From: Nitrospira sp.
GTDB taxonomy: Bacteria; Nitrospirota; Nitrospiria; Nitrospirales; Nitrospiraceae
Assembly: GCA_029865345.1 (NCBI GenBank)
Contig: JAOUHD010000009.1
Coordinates: 1-45,589 of the forward strand
Reading direction: 5' to 3'
DNA: 45,589 nucleotides
Shown here: piece by piece, positions 30,075-38,816 of the stretch
How positions within the stretch are numbered: position 1 is the stretch's first letter
Layout: each line of letters starts with the position of its first letter
Notes under the pieces: generated by a model
Told to the model about the DNA's origin: nothing
What the model saw: the letters and a program-made list of their open reading frames with translations, nothing else
Databases searched by the model: none
Position numbers and translations under genes: made by a program

Positions 30075-30980
30075 ATGGATTGGCTGACTGATCTCTTACG
30101 ACCGCTGGATACATTGTCCCAGATCCCATTGTATTCGGTCGGCAAGACGACCATTACCCTCGGCACCATGCTGTATCTGACGGTTCTGGTGGTGGCGCTC
30201 TTTTATGCCACCGCCAAACTGAAAACATGGATCGTCGAAGGGCTGCTCTCCCGAAGCCATGTCGATCTCGGTGTGAGACACGCCATAGGGGCCATCGTTC
30301 GGTATATTGTGGTGGCCATTGGTCTGGTTATCATCCTCCAGACAGCCGGGATCAACCTCAGTACCTTGACGGTGCTCTTCGGTGCGCTCGGCATCGGAGT
30401 GGGATTCGGACTGCAGAGCATCACCAACAACTTCGTCAGCGGGATCATTCTCCTGCTGGAGCGACCGATCAAGGTCGGAGACCGCATCGAAGTAGGCGAC
30501 GTACACGGCGACGTCGTCAATATCTCGCCACGCGCCACCACGATCGTGACGAACGATAACATCGCCATCATTGTCCCAAATGCCGACTTCATCTCCTCGA
30601 AGGTCGTCAATTGGAGTTATACGAATCGCGACGTCCGATTCAACTTTCCCATCGGGGTTTCGTACGGTTCAGACCCTGAGCAGGTCCGCCGGATACTGCT
30701 TGAGGTCGCGCAGGCTCATCGAGGAGTTCTGAAAGAACCAGGACCGTCTGTGCTCTTAGATGGGTTTGGAGACAGCTCGTTGAACTTTGTACTCCGGGTG
30801 TGGACGAGAGAGTTCTCAACGATTCCCGGGGTGTTGCGCAGCGAATTGTATTTTTCGATCTGCCGGGCCTTCAAAGAAGAAGGCATCGAGATCCCGTTCC
30901 CACAGCGAGATCTCCATATCAAGAGCGGCACACTCAACGTGCGACAGGTATCAGCTCAGGAGCCAGATCAACGTCGCTGA
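30075..30980 (+). CDS. MscS-family mechanosensitive channel, about 301 aa
   Basis: LFGALGIGVGFGLQSITNNFVSGIILLLERPIKVGDRIEVGDVHGDVVNISPRATTIVTNDNIAIIVPN; ATG at 30075. Confidence 0.95.
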   Translation: MDWLTDLLRPLDTLSQIPLYSVGKTTITLGTMLYLTVLVVALFYATAKLKTWIVEGLLSRSHVDLGVRHAIGAIVRYIVVAIGLVIILQTAGINLSTLTVLFGALGIGVGFGLQSITNNFVSGIILLLERPIKVGDRIEVGDVHGDVVNISPRATTIVTNDNIAIIVPNADFISSKVVNWSYTNRDVRFNFPIGVSYGSDPEQVRRILLEVAQAHRGVLKEPGPSVLLDGFGDSSLNFVLRVWTREFSTIPGVLRSELYFSICRAFKEEGIEIPFPQRDLHIKSGTLNVRQVSAQEPDQRR

Positions 30981-31200
30981 GCCGGCCTTGATCCTAATGG
31001 GACTGAGCCAGCCAGCAACCCTCTTGCTTGAGAAATCCATCCATAAGGATAGCTCATCTTCCCATGAAATAATGCAACTCGAGGCTGTTTTAAGCCTCTC
31101 TGCCCATGTAATACTGATTCGGTCACCAGGAAGGTATTCGCAGAAGGATAATTCCTGGCAGGCTCGAACCACTTGTTCACTAGCTGAAGGGAGGATTCAT

Positions 31201-31461
31201 ATGGATGTCTTCGCCGTTCTCCTCTCACTCATCGCGATCGTGATGGCGTTTATTGCCCTCCAACGGACAGGAGGAGTCAAAGATCTTCACCGCCAGATTG
31301 ACGTCCTCAGTTCAAAGACCGAGGATGTTGCCAAGGGAGCCAGGGAGACCACTGCCGACGCCTTGCGGCGTCTGGAACAACTCATCAGAGGGCGTGAGGG
31401 ACAATCACCAGACGATACCGATAAACCCTCAACACCTCCTGAGCCGGGAGCCCGCCCATGA
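31201..31461 (+). CDS. Small membrane protein with coiled-coil-like tail, 86 aa
   Basis: N-terminal TM MDVFAVLLSLIAIVMAFIAL; RBS gaagggagg upstream. Confidence 0.65.
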   Translation: MDVFAVLLSLIAIVMAFIALQRTGGVKDLHRQIDVLSSKTEDVAKGARETTADALRRLEQLIRGREGQSPDDTDKPSTPPEPGARP

Positions 31462-31808
31462 AAGCTTGGCTGAGTCTCATCGGTGGATTCTTGCTCGGCT
31501 TTCTTACCGCGGTCGTCACGAACCTTGCAGCCCCTGACCTGCTGGCTTCGTATACGGGGCAATTCTTCCCCATCGACCAGATGGAGTCTGTCGGAGGAAC
31601 TGTCGTCAAGAAACAGCGTGAATCAGCCCGGTTACTCCTGACGCTCTCCACGTCCAAAGGGGTGCTCCTGGCCACCTTCACCAAGAACATCGATGAGATA
31701 GATCTCCTCATCGCAGAAGGATATGCTGCCACGATCAAGCTGAGAGGATACGCACCGTTCGTTGAGAACCCCCTCGTGGAACGGGTTGAAGTTGGTGGGA
31801 AAGAGTAG
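31458..31808 (+). CDS. Small membrane-anchored hypothetical protein, 116 aa
   Basis: ATGA overlap with the previous gene; N-terminal TM LIGGFLLGFLTAVVTNLA. Confidence 0.65.
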   Translation: MKAWLSLIGGFLLGFLTAVVTNLAAPDLLASYTGQFFPIDQMESVGGTVVKKQRESARLLLTLSTSKGVLLATFTKNIDEIDLLIAEGYAATIKLRGYAPFVENPLVERVEVGGKE

Positions 31809-31916
31809 TGACAGGACCAGAGGTGTGCTTCTGGAAAAATCGGGCGTCTTCAAGGGGAATGCGGCGCGCCGAGTGTATGGATGGGAACGAGTCGCGGCAC
31901 TGTGGGAACGACTACC

Positions 31917-32228
31917 ATGAACACCCTGATACTTGCCTTTCTGCTCGCGCTGGCCACGGCAGTCTTTGCACTTCAAAACACGGATTCCGTCATGATCAAA
32001 TTCCTCCTGTGGGAGTATGAGACGTCGCTGGTACTGGTCATCTTCGGTTCGACAGGAATCGGCGTGACTCTGGCCTTGCTCGCCTCCCTGGGAGGCCGTT
32101 GGAAAGGTAGCCGCACGAGACGATCCCTCGAATCGACGGTCAACTCCCAAAGAGAACGGATCCGCGAGCTGGAACAGCAACTCAGCCTTGCCCATGAACC
32201 CACTCGTCCTCCTGAGTCAAATTTGTGA
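31917..32228 (+). CDS. LapA/DUF1049-like small integral membrane protein
   Basis: MNTLILAFLLALATAVFALQNTDSVMIKFLLWEYETSLVLVIFGSTGIGVTLALL then basic coiled-coil-like tail. Confidence 0.8.
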   Translation: MNTLILAFLLALATAVFALQNTDSVMIKFLLWEYETSLVLVIFGSTGIGVTLALLASLGGRWKGSRTRRSLESTVNSQRERIRELEQQLSLAHEPTRPPESNL

Positions 32229-32399
32229 ACCAGCTTGGCATATCGCTATCATCGGATGACCATGAACGTCTGCAGTCGGTATCTGAAAAGGTCCTCTGCA
32301 TGAACCTCCTGCACGAGCGAAGTGTGCTTGAGCGAGGTCGGTTTCTTCTACGGAGAAAACGGTCTCTTGAGGTCCCTCGTCTGGTGGTCATACTCTATG

Positions 32400-33380
32400 A
32401 ACTCTCTCCCGTGCAGATTTTGGCAACCAGACTGGTCATTGCCGCGATGTTATTCCTTGTCGCCTTCGGCCTGTTATGGTGGTGGCCTTCGCGACCAGGC
32501 GGACGGCGAGATGTCGTTCAGCGATGTGGTCTATTTCACGATGATCACGGTGACAACAGTAGGCTATGGCGATATCGTTCCGATCTCCACGCACGCCAGA
32601 CTGCTTGATGCGTTGGTAATTACGCCCATCCGTTTTGGACTATGGTTTCTGTTCCTCGGCACCGCCTATCAATTGATCATCCGCAGGATATGAAGGGGTA
32701 CCGTATGGCGAAGCTTCACACGACCTTGAAGGGCCATCTCATCGTCTGTGGCTTCGGCCATATCGGTTTCTCAGGGACGAAAGAACTCTAGGCACGTGGG
32801 ACACCGGCGGATCAACTGCTCGTGATTGACGAGAAAGAAGATCGCGTTCGGTTGGCTGGTTCACTCGGCGTTGCCGCCATTCACGCCAATACCACACAGG
32901 AAGCTGTCTTGCGGGATGCGGTCATCGAACGTGCCAAGGGGGTGATTATTACGGCTGGATGCGACGACACGACTGCCCTGATCCTATTGACCGCGCGGCA
33001 TCTGAACCGTACCGTCAGGTTGATCGTTAGCGCAAAAGAAGAGGAAAACGTCAAATTGTTCAAGCAAGGTGGCGCCGATGCCATCGTTTCACCGGCCACG
33101 TTCGACGGCTACATTCTGGCCGCAGCCGTGGATCATGGTCACATGGTGCACTACCTGGACGACTTGCTCACGGCCGATGGAAATATCAGACTTGTGGAAC
33201 GCCCCCTTTCGGCCCAACGAAGTCGGCAAGTCTCCCGCTGTTCTGAAACCCGATCTCTTGTTACGCCTCTACCGAGGTCAACGGATGTTGCCGCTATCTG
33301 AGTTGGACAATGGTACACAGCTCGAAGCCGGTGACGTGATGGTGCTCTTGACCACCTTGCAGAATGACCGAACGGGCTGA
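32400..33380 (+). pseudogene. Decayed K+ channel / TrkA-N gene, paralog of 21860-22945
   Basis: TMITVTTVGYGDIVPISTHARLLDALVITPIRFGLWFLFLGTAYQLIIR; frameshift before it, break after RRI, nonsense TAG in GTKEL*ARGT, frameshift after LVER. Confidence 0.9.
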
Positions 33381-33628
33381 GCTTCACTAGCCCCCGCATA
33401 CCTCCGCGATCCGATATTCACAATGCAGCGACATCTCAGCCGTCGTTAGCACCCATCAACAGAATCGGCATTATCCCATAGATCTCCCCACAAGAGTGGC
33501 GTAAGGATTCTACGCCCAGTATCGTAATCACAAGGGCCTACTCATGGAGATAGCTGCTAACCAACAGGATCCTATGGACTTCAAGGTAGTCGGCTTGAAC
33601 AACCCAGCAGACAAGCAACTGCCAGGGG

Positions 33629-33930
33629 GAAGATCTTGGCACGCTGGCCGGCAAGCTCCTGACAGTACAGGATGAGGAGCGGTGTCGCATCGCGCGCGAT
33701 CTCAACGACGATGTGAACCAACGCCTCGGAGCCATCGGTCTGCACCTTGATGCACTGGGTCGGAACCTTCCCGCCTCTTCGAACGCCGTCCGCAGACGGA
33801 TCCGCTCGATCCGGCGTCATGTCAGTGAATTGATCGATGAAGTCCGCGATCTCGCCTAGCGATTCCATCAAACGACCGTGGAGGATCTTGGACTCGTCGT
33901 GGCACTCCAACGTTTAAATTCACCAGGGAA
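33629..33930 (+). pseudogene. Remnant of a NarX/LytS-type (HisKA_3) histidine kinase
   Basis: EDLGTLAGKLLTVQDEERCRIARDLNDDVNQRLGAIGLHLDALGRNLP...HVSELIDEVRDLA*RFHQTTVEDLGLVVALQRL; in-frame TAG at 33857; no HATPase follows. Confidence 0.8.
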
Positions 33931-33995
33931 CCCTCCTGCCCTCGACGCACGAACTGCAAGGACCACAGAAGCCGTGGCGTGCGGGACAACTTGTC

Positions 33996-34685
33996 TTACG
34001 ACCGGATGAGGCCGACATCGTAGAGATGAAGGCGGAAGCGATCCATCTGTCTCCGAAGCGTTGAATTAATCAGGAACTCAAGATCTCGAGGTTCGAACCC
34101 AAACACCCGTTGGGTCACAGTCTCCTCGATCGTTTCGCTCGTGACCCGTTGGCTGACGATCTCTGTGGCCTTCAGATGTAGGTGAGTCGTCACAGCAAGA
34201 TTGGTATCTCCAAACCCGGGAGCAGCGTTTGCCTCGAATAGAAGAACGGTTCCAGTGATGGTAATATCTGCGCCCCCGTCAGGCTGGAGAATTCCGGGTC
34301 TGACAATCCATGCCTCCCAACCGAACGCCCGCCGAAGGTGATCGACAATGACCTCGGCAACTATATCCCCCACATCATCTCCGACAACCGTCCACGCCGT
34401 GAGAGTGCCCAGCCAACTTCGCTGCGTCCCGATACGACGAGTATCGGCGCGACGATCCTCGAAGGGGACGACCGCCACCTTCAGCCGCTCGACCTCGGAA
34501 ACAGTCCTCTTGAGAACCGGCCGGGCCTTGCGAATCTCCAACGCCACGAAATCCCTCGACGGCGTGCAGCCCTGGAGTTGAAAGAGAACAAAGAAACACA
34601 TGACGGGGCATGCAAGGACACCCGCAAGCAAATGTCTTCTAAGGAAAAGCGATCCCATTGCCGTGGCCCGGCTACTCTCTCTCAT
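33996..34685 (-). CDS. Hypothetical lipoprotein, up to 229 aa
   Basis: Lipobox-like LFQLQGC; ATGA overlap with upstream gene. Confidence 0.6.
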   Translation of the reverse strand: MRESSRATAMGSLFLRRHLLAGVLACPVMCFFVLFQLQGCTPSRDFVALEIRKARPVLKRTVSEVERLKVAVVPFEDRRADTRRIGTQRSWLGTLTAWTVVGDDVGDIVAEVIVDHLRRAFGWEAWIVRPGILQPDGGADITITGTVLLFEANAAPGFGDTNLAVTTHLHLKATEIVSQRVTSETIEETVTQRVFGFEPRDLEFLINSTLRRQMDRFRLHLYDVGLIRS

Positions 34686-35362
34686 TCAGCAAACTCCAGG
34701 TTGGTCAGGCGAAAGGGTACCACGAACATGATCAGGTATTGGTTATAGAACGTGGAGGCATCGTACCAAGGACTCGAACTGACCACCCTACCCGTTGCCC
34801 GATCAAATACGGTAAGAGAAAAACGAATAATCCCCTTTTCCGCAACACTCTTATAGAGCGCTAATTCCGGAATTGGAAAGGGCAGGAAAATACTTTGAAG
34901 AGGCGGAAGACCGAAGAACTGAACTGCCTGCTCGGTACTGAACGTCTGTAGGAGAACCTTGATGTGATACGTGGACGCTTCTCCTCCCCTTGCCAGGCGG
35001 AATCCCTGTCTTGCCAGGTACACGGAAACCGCCTGGCGGGCATATTCCTGATCCGGCGTGAACGTATTATCACGGGCTAATCCGACCGCTTCCACCTGAA
35101 TGGTCGCGCCAGTAGGCAACGGCAAACTGACAGGTTCCAAACCTCGCTCCAATGCCTGAGATAGGAGTAGTTGTGTAAAAGCAGTCCTCGATGGTTTGTC
35201 GAGGTCTCGTAATCCCATACAGCCGGAGAGGAGAAGAATGACCCCGACCCAGAGCACCCGTGCCAAGGAGGCGCGCGCTTCCTTGGCACGGCACCACAGA
35301 ACCACACTGACAATCCGGTTCTCCACCCGCACTCCAGTCTGCGGAGTCCGTTGAACCCGCAT
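34682..35362 (-). CDS. Hypothetical lipoprotein, up to 226 aa
   Basis: Lipobox LLLSGC; single open frame. Confidence 0.65.
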   Translation of the reverse strand: MRVQRTPQTGVRVENRIVSVVLWCRAKEARASLARVLWVGVILLLSGCMGLRDLDKPSRTAFTQLLLSQALERGLEPVSLPLPTGATIQVEAVGLARDNTFTPDQEYARQAVSVYLARQGFRLARGGEASTYHIKVLLQTFSTEQAVQFFGLPPLQSIFLPFPIPELALYKSVAEKGIIRFSLTVFDRATGRVVSSSPWYDASTFYNQYLIMFVVPFRLTNLEFAE

Positions 35363-35376
35363 GACGCTCTCCTTGT

Positions 35377-35456
35377 AGGATGCTGAACAAGGTCACCAAC
35401 AACGTTCTCGCCTCTTCGCTTGCTGCGCCCTTGCGGACGGCCTTTTGGAGCATCCT
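35377..35456. repeat. Dispersed-type imperfect inverted repeat (REP/MITE-like), intergenic
   Basis: aggatgctgaacaaggtc ... gaccgg-like arm ccttttggagcatcct; outer 8 bp aggatgct/agcatcct perfect. Confidence 0.5.
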
Positions 35457-35532
35457 GCGCAGCGAGTTGGTGGCGTCCAAACCCTAGAACCTGTCGCGGC
35501 AACAGGAGCACAATGAATTGTCCTGCAGCCTG

Positions 35533-36240
35533 CTAGAGGTGCACTATCTCGTCTCGCTCTTCTTTGTCCTTCGTTTTCCGCCACCGACGCTCCATGACAT
35601 CTCTGGCGATGTTCCGTCCTCCTAAACCGATCGCGATGGCGAGTGCCATAACCACACCACCGAAGATGATTGAAAATGCCGAGACCACGATTTCCTTGGC
35701 AATGCCGAGCTGGGTCAGGACCATGGAGGCGGTGAACAACAACATACTCCACCGCACGAGCCCCGTGATGACCCTGGCCTCCTGAATTTGCGCATTGACC
35801 GCAGCAATGAGGGCTGCTTCGGCAACGAAATTCGCCAGGAGAATTCCCACAAACAGCAGTAATCCAGCAGCAATCACGCTGGGCAAAAACCCCATGAGGC
35901 GTCCCATCAATTCTGCCGTGGCCGGCAGATCCAACGCATCAATGCCCATAAAGACGAACATGACGAACACCATCCAGAATGCCACTCGGGCCACAACATC
36001 CGACAGTGGCTGCTTGAGGCCAGCATTATTCAGTCCAGTCTGTACGCCCCAGCGTTCGCTGAGCATGTCGAGCCGTACCGCCTTCAGCACTCTGACCAAG
36101 ATGGCCTTGACCACCAAACCGACGACAAAGCCCAGTATCACAAAACTGATCAAGGCGAGCAGCTTGGGCAGCAGCAGGGCCATGCGCTTCATCATCTCTT
36201 GAAAAGCTTCTATCATCGCATCGCCCCACATATTACTCAT
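35533..36240 (-). CDS. Conserved TM-helix-repeat membrane protein (MscS-related, CmpX-like)
   Basis: LLALISFVILGFVVGLVVKAILVRVLKAV and MLFTASMVLTQLGIAKEIVVSAFSIIFGGVVMALAIAIGLGGRNIARDVMER. Confidence 0.8.
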   Translation of the reverse strand: MSNMWGDAMIEAFQEMMKRMALLLPKLLALISFVILGFVVGLVVKAILVRVLKAVRLDMLSERWGVQTGLNNAGLKQPLSDVVARVAFWMVFVMFVFMGIDALDLPATAELMGRLMGFLPSVIAAGLLLFVGILLANFVAEAALIAAVNAQIQEARVITGLVRWSMLLFTASMVLTQLGIAKEIVVSAFSIIFGGVVMALAIAIGLGGRNIARDVMERRWRKTKDKEERDEIVHL

Positions 36241-37501
36241 CGCTCCACCTCCATCGCTGAATCAGATACGGCTTCATGGTCTCGAAGTGATCGTTCAGGC
36301 GCGCAAGTTCTCGCTCGACCTGCTCGACACCCTGCGCGCGCGTCCCGATCACGAAAGACGCGGTATACCCGAGATACAGGGGCGTCAAGGCCTTGAGCAG
36401 ATGCTCGCGGTGCAACAGGCGGTCATGATAGGCCAACGCGAAGTCGTAGACGACTTGGACCCACAGGCTGGGAGGAAAACGAAAGCCATCCGTGTCTTCA
36501 ACCCCGAGCTCCAGAACCTGTTGGAATGTCTCGGCGGGCAGAATGATCTGCCACACCGGAAGCAAATCACGCAGCCCTTGGCGAAATCCGTTGACCATTC
36601 GCTCCACGTTGATCGATCCGGTCGCTGTGCCCAATCCCATGGAAGGGCCGACCGTAGGGACGAGCCCCGAGTCCTTTACGGTCTCCCACTTCTCCTGATA
36701 ACGCTCCATCAGATAAAAGAGACAGCCGACCGACTGGGCCACCAGATCGGCTAACTCGCCCATCGGCTTGGCCTGCTGCAGGCGCGGCCCAAGCCCCGCA
36801 CGACATATCTGAAGGGATTCGGCAGCCGCCAGCGCCATTATCCATCCGTCGATCCCGTAGCGCGCGATCCCTTCATCCCACGGCTGCGGCAATAATGTCG
36901 AACGAATCATGTTGCCCGAAAAGGCGTAGGCGCCCCCCAAGTGATAGGGAATGCGCTTCCCGTATAGGGCGGCCGTCAACGGGGCGAGCAGGGTATTCGT
37001 CAGGGTCCCTTCGTACCGATTGCGCAGGAACCAAGGCAGGACGCAATCGACCCCTTTACTGATGATCGGATCGAGAAGGAGCTCCGGCCATTGTGCGTCC
37101 GCCGATTTCAGGTTCCCGTCAATGACCACGCAGGCAGCCGCGTTGAGCTTGTCCGTCACGGTGGCGAGAATGCGGACGGCTGACTCGCGCCCCGGCACAC
37201 CGGACTCCGATGCCAGCTTGTAGGATAAGCCAGGAACAGAATGCTGGATCGTCCAGAGGCGTGCCGCCTCGCCGACACTGTGCGCAATGGCCTGGGTCGT
37301 TCCATCCTGCGAGCTGGCATCACAGTTCACCACGAGGATGCGCTGCTGCGGAAGGGAGCGGGCACAGCCCTCAATCATCGCGCGTACAAGCGACGGCGCA
37401 GTCGTCGCATCGTTGAACGTGAGCAGACCGATAACAAGATCGACCGGTTCTGCCCCTTCCAGCCATGTACGGGCCGACTCCGGAAGAAATGAGTCTTCCA
37501 C
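36233..37501 (-). CDS. GT-A fold glycosyltransferase (GT2/GT81-like) of unknown acceptor
   Basis: DLVIGLLTFNDATTAPSLVRAM, VVIDGNLKSADAQWPELLLDPI, TNTLLAPLTAALYGKRIPYHLGGAYAFSGNM, ARYGIDGWIMALAA. Confidence 0.75.
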   Translation of the reverse strand: MEDSFLPESARTWLEGAEPVDLVIGLLTFNDATTAPSLVRAMIEGCARSLPQQRILVVNCDASSQDGTTQAIAHSVGEAARLWTIQHSVPGLSYKLASESGVPGRESAVRILATVTDKLNAAACVVIDGNLKSADAQWPELLLDPIISKGVDCVLPWFLRNRYEGTLTNTLLAPLTAALYGKRIPYHLGGAYAFSGNMIRSTLLPQPWDEGIARYGIDGWIMALAAAESLQICRAGLGPRLQQAKPMGELADLVAQSVGCLFYLMERYQEKWETVKDSGLVPTVGPSMGLGTATGSINVERMVNGFRQGLRDLLPVWQIILPAETFQQVLELGVEDTDGFRFPPSLWVQVVYDFALAYHDRLLHREHLLKALTPLYLGYTASFVIGTRAQGVEQVERELARLNDHFETMKPYLIQRWRWSDE

Positions 37502-37547
37502 CGATACCCCCCAGGAACATAAACGATTGCTCAGACGACGAGTGGAA

Positions 37548-38747
37548 TTACTCGGAGCTGAGAATATTCAGGATTGTGAAATAGTCGCTCAAATGCCTCG
37601 TGATCAGGAAGTTTCGCCTGACATGCTCCTTCGCCATCGCACCCATCCGATTTATCACGCCGGGATTGCTCAGGAGATAGCGGATTCGGAAGGCTGCCCC
37701 TTCAACGGAATGGACGATGAACCCGGTCGCCTCGTTCACAATCTGGGTGGACACCCCGCCGGCGGTTCCCCCGATGACCGGCTTTCCCTTCCACATTGCC
37801 TCAGATACGGTCACGCCAAATCCCTCTTTGAGGGCCTTTTGGATCACAATCGTGGCACCTCGCTGCAAGGCATTGATTTCGTGGTCGGCCTCCGGCGGCA
37901 ACTGGAGGACATGAATGTCTGGATCATCCTCCGCCGCCTGCTGCACCTCGGCCAGCACGGCCTCCCCTTCCGGATCATGCAGCACACCACTGCCGGCCAA
38001 GACAAGCTGACAGTGGTGGTGTTTCTTCGCCATCCGGTAGGCGCGAATCGTGCCGATCTGGTCCTTGTACCGGTCAAACCGCGCGACCTGCAGGAGGATC
38101 GGTTTCCCTCGGGCGATGCCGAATTGATCCAGGACCTGCGTGACCTCGGCGCGTGAGAGTTCACGGTTCTTTTCCGTCAGTGGATCGATTGAGGGGTAGA
38201 GCAGAAACTTCGGAATCGGCAGACGTTGCGCAAATCCAGGCAGTGAAAAGACAGCCGCGTCATATTTCAACACATGTCGACGAAACCGACTCCACACCGG
38301 GCGATGAGGCAGACCGGCATCCAGGTGGCAACGCCAGACCCACTTGCCACCTTTACGATGATCGACGAGCGCAGCCGGTTGCGGATCGTGGACAAAGACG
38401 AGGTCTGCATCGAGATCCAAGACCTTGGCATTCCTGGCGTTGACATCCAGATAAATCTGGTACATCTCGTCGGTAATGGTCTCCTCACGTCCTTGCAAGC
38501 CGTCGGCAATCCGGCGCGTGACATCGGTGAACTCCTGCGTGCCGGCAATGACTTCCCAGCGCGCCTCGGTTCCCATTGCCTTCATGATAGGCACGATTCG
38601 TCGCAAGATTTCAGCCATCCCGCCGCCGTAGCGTACGGCGCTGACATGGAGAAACCTCTTGCCTTGCACCAAATCACTCAATCGATATAAGAAGTCGATG
38701 GCCCCCTTCGGAGCCACCTCGCGATATTGTTCCAACTCTCTGATCAT
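37548..38747 (-). CDS. treT: Trehalose glycosyltransferring synthase (TreT), GT4
   Basis: FLHVSAVRYGGGMAEILRRIVPIMKAMGTEARWEVI...VFVHDPQPAALVDHRKGGKWVWRCHLD...QVARFDRYKDQIGTIRAY...QKALKEGFGVTVSEAMWKGKPVIGGTAGG. Confidence 0.9.
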   Translation of the reverse strand: MIRELEQYREVAPKGAIDFLYRLSDLVQGKRFLHVSAVRYGGGMAEILRRIVPIMKAMGTEARWEVIAGTQEFTDVTRRIADGLQGREETITDEMYQIYLDVNARNAKVLDLDADLVFVHDPQPAALVDHRKGGKWVWRCHLDAGLPHRPVWSRFRRHVLKYDAAVFSLPGFAQRLPIPKFLLYPSIDPLTEKNRELSRAEVTQVLDQFGIARGKPILLQVARFDRYKDQIGTIRAYRMAKKHHHCQLVLAGSGVLHDPEGEAVLAEVQQAAEDDPDIHVLQLPPEADHEINALQRGATIVIQKALKEGFGVTVSEAMWKGKPVIGGTAGGVSTQIVNEATGFIVHSVEGAAFRIRYLLSNPGVINRMGAMAKEHVRRNFLITRHLSDYFTILNILSSE

Positions 38748-38816
38748 CGACCTTGCTCCCCCGTCAATTGAGCACCCCTAGTCATCGACATCCACAACGG
38801 TCACGCGGGCATCTTT

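Noticed and set aside
31081-31098. Hairpin gaggctgttttaagcctc
   Set aside because: Only a 6-bp stem with no following T-run; not enough to call a terminator or regulatory RNA.
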